A DNA stretch of 64,000 nucleotides from RDYJ01 sp034931405 (GTDB lineage Bacteria; Cyanobacteriota; Cyanobacteriia; Cyanobacteriales; Nostocaceae), in the NCBI RefSeq assembly GCF_034931405.1, contig NZ_JAYGHA010000017.1:62001-126000 (forward strand). Direction: 5' to 3'. Shown piece by piece: positions 36,895 through 45,154 of this stretch (its first letter is position 1; every line of letters starts with the position of its first letter). Position numbers and translations under genes: made by a program. The notes beneath the pieces are model-generated. The model ran no database searches, was not told where the DNA came from, and saw only the letters and a list, made by a program, of their open reading frames with translations.

Positions 36895-37040
36895 CGTCAG
36901 TATTTTGCTATCGCTCACAACTACCCTAATTTTAAGCGATTCCTACGGAGCGCTTCGCTATCGCACCCCAACATTCCCAAACAGCGATTCCTACGGAGCG
37001 CTTCGCTATCGCACCCCAACATTCCCAAACAGCGATCGCT
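36895..37040. repeat. Modular repeat array A2
   Basis: Two full copies of the long cassette GCGATTCCTACGGAGCGC-TTCGCTATCGC separated by CACCCCAACATTCCCAAACA, ending in a plain GCGATCGC. The long cassette is a HIP1 octamer opened in the middle by an inverted-repeat insert. Reading frames run through it (SYGALRYRTPT peptides), but these are artefacts. Confidence 0.85.
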
Positions 37041-37283
37041 ATTACAATGATTTTGAAAAGAAAAGTATAATACTTGAAGAGCATCCTAACCCATCCAATG
37101 TTTATCGCAGCTTTTAATTTAGGTAAATGGACTTTTCCATTCCCAAACGAATATAACATTCCCCGTATTGCTGGTAAAGAATTTTGGAATATGATTTACA
37201 TTGATTACGATATTTTTGAAAAAAATATACGAGATATGTTACAGAAAATTGATCAAGCTTTTTCTGAATTAGCTAGAAAGTAG
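37041..37283 (+). pseudogene. Broken ORF, possibly the C-terminus of a restriction enzyme
   Basis: Two overlapping frames read as parts of one protein: YYNDFEKKSIILEEHPNPS then a shift to FNLGKWTFPFPNEYNIPRI and a tail of about 45 residues ending at 37283. The 5' part is replaced by repeat array A2. It lies tail to tail, 15 bp from the DNA methyltransferase, which is a usual place for a type II restriction endonuclease. I do not recognise a specific family, so the link rests on position only. Confidence 0.45.
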
Positions 37284-37298
37284 ACACTTACAATTCTA

Positions 37299-38471
37299 TT
37301 AATAAAAAAGAGAAAGTTGTTCAGCTATCTCTTTACCTTTAGATTTATTTCCGTGAATTAAATTAAAGAGATAAATACCAAGTTCTTCTGCAAGTAATAC
37401 AGGAACTGCATTACCAATTTGTTTATATTTAGAACTGACAGAACCATAAAAAATCCAATCATCAGGAAAAGTTTGAATTTTCGCAGATTCACGGACAGTT
37501 AAAGAACGTAATTCTATAGGATGACACATATCTGTAGCTTTTTGATGGGGACTTGTTGTAATTGTTGGAGAAGGTTTATTCCAAGATAATCTTCTATAAA
37601 AACCTACTTTTCCACCTCCAGAATTATAAGCACCTCCCATAGCTTCTTTTTTTAATTCTTCTGGTAAATGTTTCCAGTTTTGTCCAGCTTCTAATAATCT
37701 TAAATATTTTAAGCGACTTTCTGGATAAGCCATAAATTCTCGTTCTGCATCAACCAAATCTGTGATAGCATCTCCTAAAGTCCGCCATTTAGGTAAAATT
37801 TTGCCATCTTTACAATATTTGGGAATAGGAAATGTAGGAGTTTCACCATCTCTAGAACCAATAAATACTACACGATCTCTATTCTGTGGAACACCATAAT
37901 CTGCTGCTTCTAAAAGGTTATAAACTACGTTATAGCCTATTTCCTTCATTTCTGATAATACTACTTTCAAAGCAGCACCAGCCATTTCATCAGGTTCTAA
38001 AGGTGGGTAATCTTTTCCGCGTTGATTAATTGGTCTGTGACGAAGTGGAGCAGAAAGTAAACCTTTGACATTTTCCATTAAGAAAAAACGGGGTTGAACT
38101 TCTTTCACAATCCGAATAAAGTCCATAAATAAACTACCGCGAGGGTCCATAACTGAACCTCTTTTTCCTGCGGTACTAAATGGTTGACATGGTGGACCAC
38201 CTGTAACTAAATCTACTTCACCAGGTTGTAAAGCACGTCCTAAATTTAAAACTCTTCCTCCCTCTTCTAGTAATTCTTGAGAAGTGATATTTTGTATTTC
38301 TCTGGGAATCGCACTTTCTTGAAGAAATGGACGATTAAGAGCAATTGTTTTTGCAGCATCACGGTCCTTTTCTACTACACTTACTGTATGAAATCCTGCT
38401 TTTTCCATCCCCAAGTCTAGACCAAAAGCACCTGTAAATAATGAAATGGAAATAGCTTTACCATCTATCAT
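37299..38471 (-). CDS. DNA (cytosine-5) methyltransferase
   Basis: 390 residues from ATG at 38471, which has GGGAG eight bases upstream; a TTG five codons earlier is less likely. C5-MTase motifs in order: I (ISLFTGAFGLDLGMEKAG), IV with the catalytic Cys (VTGGPPCQPFSTAGKRG), VI (FLMENVKGL), VIII (NRDRVVFIG), then a target-recognition region, IX and X (IQTFPDDW, QIGNAVP). Target sequence unknown. A damaged relative lies at 55201-55337, and the adjacent ORF at 37041-37283 may be its broken restriction partner. Confidence 0.95.
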   Translation of the reverse strand: MIDGKAISISLFTGAFGLDLGMEKAGFHTVSVVEKDRDAAKTIALNRPFLQESAIPREIQNITSQELLEEGGRVLNLGRALQPGEVDLVTGGPPCQPFSTAGKRGSVMDPRGSLFMDFIRIVKEVQPRFFLMENVKGLLSAPLRHRPINQRGKDYPPLEPDEMAGAALKVVLSEMKEIGYNVVYNLLEAADYGVPQNRDRVVFIGSRDGETPTFPIPKYCKDGKILPKWRTLGDAITDLVDAEREFMAYPESRLKYLRLLEAGQNWKHLPEELKKEAMGGAYNSGGGKVGFYRRLSWNKPSPTITTSPHQKATDMCHPIELRSLTVRESAKIQTFPDDWIFYGSVSSKYKQIGNAVPVLLAEELGIYLFNLIHGNKSKGKEIAEQLSLFY

Positions 38472-38602
38472 GCTTATTGCTCCCAAACAATTGCTAAAAT
38501 AAATAATTATATAATGAGATGTATAAGAAACTTGCTCATATATAACTAATTAGATCAAGTGTATCACTCTTTGGAGATAGATAGATTTAATAATTGTAAA
38601 CA

Positions 38603-39208
38603 TTACCAAATCATCCCTAAATTCAAAACAAAACCCTTTAAAACATCTTCCCCCGAAACCGTAGCAGGAGATTCCAAAACCTCAACCTCTTTACCAGGTC
38701 TATAAATCTCCACTTGACGAGATTTGCGATTAATTAATATACCTAAAAGCACACCATTATCTATATATTCTTTCATCTTTTCCTGTGTAGTCTTCAAACT
38801 ATCACTAGGAGAAAGTAACTCAATTATAAAATCAGGACAAATAGGAGGAAACTTTCGTTTTTCCTCATCAGTTAAAGCATCCCATTTTTCTAACTTAATC
38901 CAAGAAGCATCAGGAGAACGTTCTGCTTGCAGCAGCGATTAGCTATCTGCACCATTTGGTAACTTAAAACAAGTAGAAGAATCAAAAGCAATGCCAGTAC
39001 CATCAGCATCAGTCCAGTTAAATAACTGTTGATTTAATCTACCATTACGATTTCCCGTTTCTCCTCCCGTTGGTGGCATAATTATTAACTCTCCATTTGC
39101 AGTACGTTCAAATCTTAAATCACGGTTTGCTTGACATAGTTTAAAAAACTGATCATCAGTCATTTTTATTACTGAATCTAAATTGACAGTTAAAGCATTC
39201 ATTGTCAT
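38603..39208 (-). pseudogene. Uma2-family gene disrupted by a 24-bp repeat insertion
   Basis: Nearly the same protein as the intact Uma2 gene at 44573-45154. The frame is unbroken from 39208 to 38603 except for one TAA at 38939-38941. That stop codon lies in a 24-bp insert (about 38921-38944) that is absent from the intact copy and contains CGCTGCTGCAAGCAG, the core of a cassette in repeat array A6. The insert keeps the frame (eight codons). The rest, including PDFIIELLSPSDSLKTTQEK, is undamaged, so the event looks recent. Confidence 0.9.
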
Positions 39209-39240
39209 ATCCTCATTGAATGTTCAGGGAGAAATTTTAA

Positions 39241-39414
39241 CTAGAACAAAATAATATTCTTCAACGTTGGTTATATGAGTTAGAAACACATAAAATTGCT
39301 CAATCAAATCAATCTCAAGTTAAATTATCGGAATTACTTTTTTTACCTGAACTAGAAGAAACTGAACCATTGTTTAAACGAGATAAAGACACAGTTAGAG
39401 ACATTACATTATAA
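39241..39414 (+). pseudogene. Gene fragment of unknown origin
   Basis: 57 codons without a start codon (LEQNNILQRWLYELETHKIA, then a tail rich in Leu and Glu ending at 39414). It directly follows an upstream stop codon and overlaps no other gene. I do not recognise the protein. Confidence 0.35.
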
Positions 39415-39471
39415 CTTATTTATTAGATACTTGTGTTATTTTTAAATATGTAAAAAACAAGTTCAATAAAG

Positions 39472-39741
39472 ATGCAAAAATTAAATATTGGTGCAAAAAT
39501 AAAAAAACAAATGAGTAAAAGGGGTTGGACAAAAGAAATGCTTGAATCAGTTTACTTTAATCCTAGCAAAACTGAACTAACAAAAGATAGACGATATAAT
39601 ATAGATGGTACAAGAAAAGATGATCCTGCTACTGTTTATTACCGTGGTGATGGTGCATATATCGTTTGTAATGATATTACAGGTGATGTAGTTCAAGTTA
39701 GTGATGTTAATGATCCTAACTGGATAGAAAAACAATACTAA
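39472..39741 (+). CDS. Stand-alone colicin-E5-like ribonuclease (toxin)
   Basis: 89 residues. The segment QMSKRGWTKEML near the N-terminus and PATVYYRGDGAYIVCNDITG followed by VVQVSDVNDPNW match the colicin E5-related RNase domain, which cuts anticodons of Q-base tRNAs in its known members. It carries no secretion or receptor domain, so it acts like a toxin of a toxin-antitoxin pair inside the cell. A gene of immunity size follows after 30 bp with a GGAG ribosome binding site. A deleted copy of the pair lies at 35722-35902. Confidence 0.75.
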   Translation: MQKLNIGAKIKKQMSKRGWTKEMLESVYFNPSKTELTKDRRYNIDGTRKDDPATVYYRGDGAYIVCNDITGDVVQVSDVNDPNWIEKQY

Positions 39742-39771
39742 ATCATTATCAATAAAAAAGGAGTAGAAAAT

Positions 39772-40059
39772 ATGAAATTAATTGACCAATATCAGGAAAC
39801 AGGAATTATTAAAGCTGGGGAATTACTATTATCTCCTGCTGATGCACTTGAGTTTATGAAAGAAATTGCAGAAAGGGAGATTTTAATATTAGGTGTAAAT
39901 TTATGGTGTTATGTTGATAATAAAATTGCTGAAGATCCAGGTTCATTAGATTTAAGTGAAATTGATAATCCTCAAGAAAGTGTGTCTATAGCTAAAAAGT
40001 TTATTAGTCAACATTTACCAGAAGGAACTGCTTTTGTTTCTTTTGTTTTAGATGAATAA
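39772..40059 (+). CDS. Presumed immunity/antitoxin protein for the E5-like RNase
   Basis: 95 residues, strongly acidic C-terminus (AEDPGSLDLSEIDNPQESVS), as expected of a protein that mimics RNA to block a basic RNase. It is second in the operon and has GGAG before the ATG. Assignment is from position and composition; I see no named domain. Confidence 0.6.
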   Translation: MKLIDQYQETGIIKAGELLLSPADALEFMKEIAEREILILGVNLWCYVDNKIAEDPGSLDLSEIDNPQESVSIAKKFISQHLPEGTAFVSFVLDE

Positions 40060-40084
40060 AAACATACATAAATAGCTGTAGAAT

Positions 40085-40330
40085 AGTCTTGTGGGGAACT
40101 GTACGATTCCGACGGAGTGCTATCTCTATTCCTTCGGAACGCTACCGCGAACGCGATCGCACACAACTACCCTAATTCTAAACGATTCCTACGGAGCGCT
40201 TCGCTATCGCACCCCAACACCCCAAAACAGCGATTCCTACGGAGCGCTTCGCTATCGCTCACAACTACCCCAATTTTAAACGATTCCTACGGAGCGCTTC
40301 GCTATCGCACCCCAACATCCCTAAATAGCA
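40085..40330. repeat. Modular repeat array A3
   Basis: Three copies of the TCCTACGGAGCGCTTCGCTA cassette, one degenerate ATTCCTTCGGAACGCTACCG cassette and a plain GCGATCGC, with alternating spacers CACAACTACCCTAATTCTAAA and CACCCCAACACCCCAAAACA. The first 50 bp match array A1 together with the flank of the E5 pair. Confidence 0.85.
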
Positions 40331-40397
40331 ATGGTTGTCAAATCCTCTTGAAATTATTATGCTTCAGATAGAAATGAATGATTAACGGAAAACTCAA

Positions 40398-40613
40398 ATG
40401 ACAATCAATACATCTATAGAAGAACGGCTTTCAGCAGTAGAAATTGCACTTACACAGTTACAAAAGCAAATTGTAGCTCCTCAACCAATGAATTGGCTAG
40501 AACAAATTACAGGTTCTTTTAAGAATGACTCAGCTTTTGAAGAAGTGCTTGCTTATGGAAGAGTAATTCGTCAAGGTGATGAATCCATTCTGGAAACGCC
40601 AGAAGAATCATGA
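40398..40613 (+). CDS. VapB-type antitoxin
   Basis: 71 residues, with an N-terminal helix of coiled-coil character (IEERLSAVEIALTQLQKQI) and an acidic C-terminus. Its stop codon overlaps the start of the PIN toxin gene (ATGA overlap). It has no classical DNA-binding motif I can name. Confidence 0.75.
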   Translation: MTINTSIEERLSAVEIALTQLQKQIVAPQPMNWLEQITGSFKNDSAFEEVLAYGRVIRQGDESILETPEES

Positions 40614-41038
40614 AATATTTATTAGATACTGATCATCTGAGCATTCTTCAACGACAAACAGGAAACGATTACAGCAATCTTTCAACGCGGATGAATTGCT
40701 ATCCATTATCAGATTTTGCTGTATCAACAGTGACATTTCACGAGCAGATGTTGGGTTGCCATGCTTATATTAATCGTGCGCGTAATGCTAATGATGTAGT
40801 CAAAGGGTATGAAATGATGACGCGACTCCTTAACGATTTCAAGGTATTACCTTTAGTCTCATTTGATACGGGAGCAGCAGAGGCATTTAATCAATTACAA
40901 TCACAACGCATTCAACTGGCCAAGATGGATGCGCGAATTGCTTCAATTGCGCTTTTTCGTGGATTGGTTTTATTAACTCGCAATCATCAAGATTTTGGTA
41001 AGGCGACCGGATTATTACTCGAAGATTGGACAGTTTAA
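40610..41038 (+). CDS. PIN-domain toxin (VapC family)
   Basis: 142 residues. Acidic catalytic residues in YLLDTDHLSIL (Asp), STVTFHEQMLG (Glu), LAKMDARIASIAL (Asp) and LLTRNHQDFG (Asn/Asp). RNase toxin paired with the overlapping upstream antitoxin gene. Confidence 0.92.
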   Translation: MKYLLDTDHLSILQRQTGNDYSNLSTRMNCYPLSDFAVSTVTFHEQMLGCHAYINRARNANDVVKGYEMMTRLLNDFKVLPLVSFDTGAAEAFNQLQSQRIQLAKMDARIASIALFRGLVLLTRNHQDFGKATGLLLEDWTV

Positions 41039-41039
41039 A

Positions 41040-41100
41040 ACAGCGATCGCACTCCAACAGCCCCAAACAGCGATTCCTACGTATCGCTTCGCTATCGCAC
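41040..41100. repeat. Short modular repeat array A4
   Basis: GCGATCGC, spacer ACTCCAACAGCCCCAAACA, then one cassette GCGATTCCTACGTATCGC-TTCGCTATCGC. It begins two bases after the VapC stop codon. Confidence 0.8.
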
Positions 41101-41171
41101 AAATAAGTTGTAGAAGGTTTAAAAATTTGATATGATGTTAATGAAAACTGTTTAATTTTTGCAGAAAAACT

Positions 41172-41420
41172 ATGTCTCAAGCAATTGATAAACCTATAAT
41201 TCAAGAAAACACACTGTTAGATAAATTTAGAAATCTAACTATTGAACAACAACAAACTATCTTAGATTTTATGGAATTTATGCACAGTAAAAAAACAAAA
41301 TCACAAGACAATCAAGAGGTTTCAGCTTATGACTTAGCTAAGGAATGGGCTGGATCTGTAGAAAGTGGGATTGGTGATTTATCTACTAATAAAAGGTATC
41401 TTCAAGGATTTGGTAAATAA
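41172..41420 (+). CDS. Antitoxin (DUF2281/VapB-like)
   Basis: 82 residues. LLDKFRNLTIEQQQTILDFM resembles the helical N-terminus of DUF2281-type antitoxins. The C-terminus (ISDLSTNKRYLQGFGK-like) probably binds the toxin. Its stop overlaps the toxin start by one base. Confidence 0.75.
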   Translation: MSQAIDKPIIQENTLLDKFRNLTIEQQQTILDFMEFMHSKKTKSQDNQEVSAYDLAKEWAGSVESGIGDLSTNKRYLQGFGK

Positions 41421-41836
41421 TGAAATCAGAAATTATTATAGATACTTCACCTTTAGTGGCTTTTATTGATAAAAGTGATGATTTTCATGAATGGACAGTA
41501 GCAAAATGGAAAAATTTACGTCCTCCTTTATTTACTTGTGAAGCGGTTGTTGCGGAGTCTGGTTTTTTATTACAAAATGTTCATGGAGGAGAAAGTGCTA
41601 TTTTATCTTTATTGGAAGCAGAAGTAATTAAAATACCTTTTAATTTAAGTGAAGAAGTAACAGTAATTAAGCAATTAATGAAACAATATCAATCCGTTCC
41701 TATGTCTTTAGCTGATGCTTGTTTAGTGAGAATGAGTGAATTAATTAGAGGAAGTAGTGTTTTCACTTTAGATAGCGATTTTAGGGTTTATCGTCAATAT
41801 AAAAATAAGGTTATTCCTGTTATTATGCCTGAATAA
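41420..41836 (+). CDS. PIN-domain toxin
   Basis: 138 residues with the PIN acidic residues: IIIDTSPLVAFIDKSD (Asp), CEAVVAESGFLL (Glu), MSLADACLVRMSE (Asp) and FTLDSDFRVYR (Asp). Third VapBC-type module of the window and the last before array A5. Confidence 0.92.
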   Translation: MKSEIIIDTSPLVAFIDKSDDFHEWTVAKWKNLRPPLFTCEAVVAESGFLLQNVHGGESAILSLLEAEVIKIPFNLSEEVTVIKQLMKQYQSVPMSLADACLVRMSELIRGSSVFTLDSDFRVYRQYKNKVIPVIMPE

Positions 41837-41859
41837 CATCATTGAATTGCACCACAGTC

Positions 41860-42305
41860 TCCCGATTACTAGGTCGCGCTTCGCTATCGCACCCCAACAT
41901 CCCCAAACAGCGATCGCACACAACCACCCTAATTTTAGATGATCGCACCCCAAATCCCCAAACAGCGATCGCTCACAACCACCCCAATTTTAAACGATCG
42001 CACCCCAACATCCCCAAACAGCGATCGCACACAACCCCCTAATTTTAAACGATCGCTCTCCCAACTTATTCCTAAATGGCGATCGCTCATAACTACCTCA
42101 ATTTTAGGCGATCGCTCTCCCAACTTATTCCTAAATGATGATCGCTCACAACTACCCTAATTTTAAATGATCGCTATTCCAACTTATTCCTAAATGGCGA
42201 TCGCTCACAACTACCCTAATTTTAAACGATCGCTCGATCGCTCACAACCACCCAATTTTAGGCGATCGCACTCCGAACTATCATCCTAAACAGCGATCAC
42301 TGTCC
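41860..42305. repeat. Long HIP1 repeat array A5
   Basis: About 14 HIP1-like sites (GCGATCGC or CGATCGC) at 20-30 bp spacing. Spacers alternate between CACAACTACCCTAATTTTAAA-type and CACCCCAACATCCCCAAACA- or TCCCAACTTATTCCTAAATG-type sequences. Only one site (41871-41890) carries the long insert. Stop codons are rare, which gives spurious ORFs of 60-75 codons in several frames. Confidence 0.9.
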
Positions 42306-42390
42306 CGTTTTCAAATAGAAGTTACAAAAAATCATAGTATTGAAGCAAAAAATGTTATAAATCAATACAAGGATTAATAAGGTATCTAAA

Positions 42391-42912
42391 ATGTTTAGAC
42401 TTCTCAAACATCTACCTATAGCAGCTTTTTGTCTTGCTATAACAGCAACATCAGCTAAAGCAAACTGGCAATTTACAAAATGGGGAATGTCTCCAAAAGA
42501 ATTAGAGCAAGTATCACCAGTTAAACTTAGAGTAAAAATTAGTACCGGAGATAATTGTCCAGCTAAAAATCCTTTAGGAAAAACTTATAACGTTAGATAT
42601 GCTTCTGATTGGAATGTTGGAAGCATGAAATTTATTGCTTGCTATCTTTTTTTAGACAATAAACTTAATCGAGTTTATTTAACGTCATCAAATGTAGATG
42701 CAGCAGCAATTATTAAGGGTTTATCTCAAAGATATGGTAGTCCACAAGTCAATACTCTTTTAAGTTCTGTTGGCATTGTTAGTTATAATTGGGATTTACT
42801 CAATGAAGAAATAAGATTTGTTTTGCGTAAATATGAAGATAAGGAGCTTTATATAGTAGATTATAAAAGCAAGAAAGGAACGAATGAAATTCTAATTAGA
42901 GATGGACTTTAA
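42391..42912 (+). CDS. Exported protein of unknown function
   Basis: 173 residues. Signal peptide about 1-24 (LPIAAFCLAITATSAKA, cleavage after AKA). The mature part begins NWQFTKWGMSPKELEQ, a pattern seen in small periplasmic proteins that compare 'WGM' segments; two cysteines (NCPA and IACY) may pair. It lies between array A5 and the ApeA gene. No function assigned. Confidence 0.7.
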   Translation: MFRLLKHLPIAAFCLAITATSAKANWQFTKWGMSPKELEQVSPVKLRVKISTGDNCPAKNPLGKTYNVRYASDWNVGSMKFIACYLFLDNKLNRVYLTSSNVDAAAIIKGLSQRYGSPQVNTLLSSVGIVSYNWDLLNEEIRFVLRKYEDKELYIVDYKSKKGTNEILIRDGL

Positions 42913-43074
42913 TAAATAATTTGCTAGTTGAGTTAGACTTAGTAACAGTCATTAAATAAGAAATTATTTCTCCAATACTTAATACAATACCAGTTAGTTA
43001 TTAGGTGAGAAATTTATCAAACAAGTCTTATCAGGCTTGTGTGCTAAGTCTAAATATTCTCTACTAAGCAAACT

Positions 43075-44478
43075 TCAGTTATCTTTTATATTTAACCTTG
43101 CCTCTGATCTCAAAATTATAGTTCCAATAGTTTCTTTATCAAAACCTAATTCTTTTAAAAGCAAGATTTCAACTAGGACTTTTAGCCTCTGAATTTGCAA
43201 GCGAAAATTTTTACCATAGACATCTCCATCATATCCACTCCCATGAGATAGTGTATTTCTAATTTTAACAATCTCGTTGACAAAATCATTCTTGGATTTA
43301 CCATCTAAAAATATATTAAACGCATTCTCTTGTTTATTGAGATGCTTAATAATTTCTTGAAAGCTTTGACTCTTTAACAAGCTCATTATTTTTCCATTCA
43401 AGCTAAGATTATTACTATTTATTAATTTCCTTTCTAACCATTTTTGATGATATTCCGGTACTTGATTCATTATATCTTCTAATATTTTTGAATGTTCATC
43501 CTCACTTCGTTCAAATTTCTTCAATTCAGAATTAATATCTTTTTGGCAATATGACTCCAAAGATTGAATTAAACTAAGGATATCCTGTTGAGGGTAATAT
43601 GAATTAGGGTTATCTAAAACACCAAAATAAAGTTCGTAAACCGTTCCCATATCTTTTGCTTTCTCAAACCAATTCTTAATAAAAAGCTCAAATTTGTCTG
43701 AGATATCATGAAAAGTAAAAAACATTTCATGCCAAGATAATTTAGACGCAAGGATATCATTTGCAGGACTTGATAACTTGCCTAGTATACGAACAACTGA
43801 GATTACACCATCTTTTGATATAAAACCATTCATGATTAAAGGAAAAACTGGTTTTGTGATTGCTAGAGTTAAAAAGTTTCGTGTATAACTCATTATTTTT
43901 ATGTAATCTTTATAGTGTCTTTCTTGAGAAGAATCTATAGTTATAAATACTTTTCTATCAATTGTTATTTTTTCAAACAAACTAACACTTTTCCCATAAT
44001 TTATATGGATTGATAAACTATAATTATTGTCAATAGATGCCTGAGCAAGTTGTTCCCCTCTTTTATTTACTATGTGTTCTTCAGCATTTTCTGATTGTAC
44101 AAAATCAAATGTTTGATTGTTAACCCATTCATTTATAAATGAGTAATGTATAGAAATTTTGTTGAATTTTACATTGGAATCATTATAAAAATGATGACCT
44201 AAAAAAATTAAGTTTACGTATACATAATATAAGAAAACTCCATTTCCCTTTTCCTTCTTCCTGAGAAAGCAATCGTACAAAGTTATGTCTCCATTTTTTA
44301 CAGTAGTTCCCAATATAATAAAAGGCTGATTGACAATATTAAATTCAATCAGATAATCAGAATTTCCTATTATCTCTAATTCGCCACCTTCAAAGGATGT
44401 GAATCTACAAATTCCAGCTAATCTCTCACTAGAATTATTCGGCAACCACCAAAATCCTTTAAAGTCAAAACTTTCCAT
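43075..44478 (-). CDS. apeA: ApeA-type HEPN anti-phage protein
   Basis: 467 residues. The beta-rich N-terminal domain (from FKGFWWLPNNSSERLAG, about 1-310) looks like the ApeA N-terminal domain. The C-terminal helical part has IVKIRNTLSHGSGYD, the HEPN R-x4-H RNase motif (about residue 412). ApeA is known as a single-gene anti-phage system that acts by abortive infection. Monocistronic here, AT-rich like its neighbours. The domain call is from pattern memory. Confidence 0.8.
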   Translation of the reverse strand: MESFDFKGFWWLPNNSSERLAGICRFTSFEGGELEIIGNSDYLIEFNIVNQPFIILGTTVKNGDITLYDCFLRKKEKGNGVFLYYVYVNLIFLGHHFYNDSNVKFNKISIHYSFINEWVNNQTFDFVQSENAEEHIVNKRGEQLAQASIDNNYSLSIHINYGKSVSLFEKITIDRKVFITIDSSQERHYKDYIKIMSYTRNFLTLAITKPVFPLIMNGFISKDGVISVVRILGKLSSPANDILASKLSWHEMFFTFHDISDKFELFIKNWFEKAKDMGTVYELYFGVLDNPNSYYPQQDILSLIQSLESYCQKDINSELKKFERSEDEHSKILEDIMNQVPEYHQKWLERKLINSNNLSLNGKIMSLLKSQSFQEIIKHLNKQENAFNIFLDGKSKNDFVNEIVKIRNTLSHGSGYDGDVYGKNFRLQIQRLKVLVEILLLKELGFDKETIGTIILRSEARLNIKDN

Positions 44479-44572
44479 ATCATTCTTCCTCTCTCTTATT
44501 CTCTTGAAACTATCTTTATCTATGTTTAATTTATTTAATTACTCATTCCTAACTAACTGCATATTCTGTAAA

Positions 44573-45154
44573 CTACCAAATCATCCCCAAATTCAAAACA
44601 AAACCCTTTAAAACATCTTCCCCCGAAACCGTAGCAGGAGATTCCAAAACTTCAACCTCCTTCCCTTGTCTATAAATCTCCACTTGACGAGATTTCCGAT
44701 TAATTAATATACCTAAACGCACACCATTATCTATATATTCCTTCATCTTTTCCTGTGTAGTTTTCAAACTATCACTAGGAGAAAGTAACTCAATTACAAA
44801 ATCAGGACATAAGGGAGGAAACTTTTGTTTTTCCTCATCAGTTAAAGCATCCCATCTTTCTAACTTTATCCAAGAAGCATCAGGAGACCGATCTGCACCA
44901 TTTGGTAACTTAAAACAAGTAGAAGAATCAAAAACTACACCCTCCTGATTTTGCTCATTCCAAATCCAAAGTTGAGCAGTAATACCCGCATTACGATTTC
45001 CCGTTTCTCCTCCCGTTGGTGGCATAATTATTAATTCCCCATTGGCATTTCTTTCAAATCTCAATTCCTGGTTGTTTTGACATAGTTTGAAAAACTGCTC
45101 ATCAGTCATTTCTATTACTGATTCTAAATTGACAGTTAAAGCATTCATGGTCAT
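44573..45154 (-). CDS. Uma2-family PD-(D/E)XK nuclease-like protein (intact copy)
   Basis: 193 residues, normal length. The core PDFVIELLSPSDSLKTTQEK holds the acidic residues of the Uma2 nuclease fold, followed by GILINRKSRQVEIYR. Uma2 proteins are very numerous in cyanobacteria and of unknown role. The second copy at 38603-39208 is in the same orientation, identical over long stretches, including the region upstream of the start codon (TCATATCCTCATTGAAT). Confidence 0.92.
   Translation of the reverse strand: MTMNALTVNLESVIEMTDEQFFKLCQNNQELRFERNANGELIIMPPTGGETGNRNAGITAQLWIWNEQNQEGVVFDSSTCFKLPNGADRSPDASWIKLERWDALTDEEKQKFPPLCPDFVIELLSPSDSLKTTQEKMKEYIDNGVRLGILINRKSRQVEIYRQGKEVEVLESPATVSGEDVLKGFVLNLGMIW

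Noticed and set aside
41842..42160. ORFs of 60-75 codons in array A5 on both strands
   Set aside because: Low-stop repetitive DNA; all frames look alike in composition.
35930..42305. CRISPR array interpretation of the regular HIP1 repeats
   Set aside because: The repeated part is only eight bases (or a variable palindrome), the spacers recur instead of being unique, and no cas gene is present.
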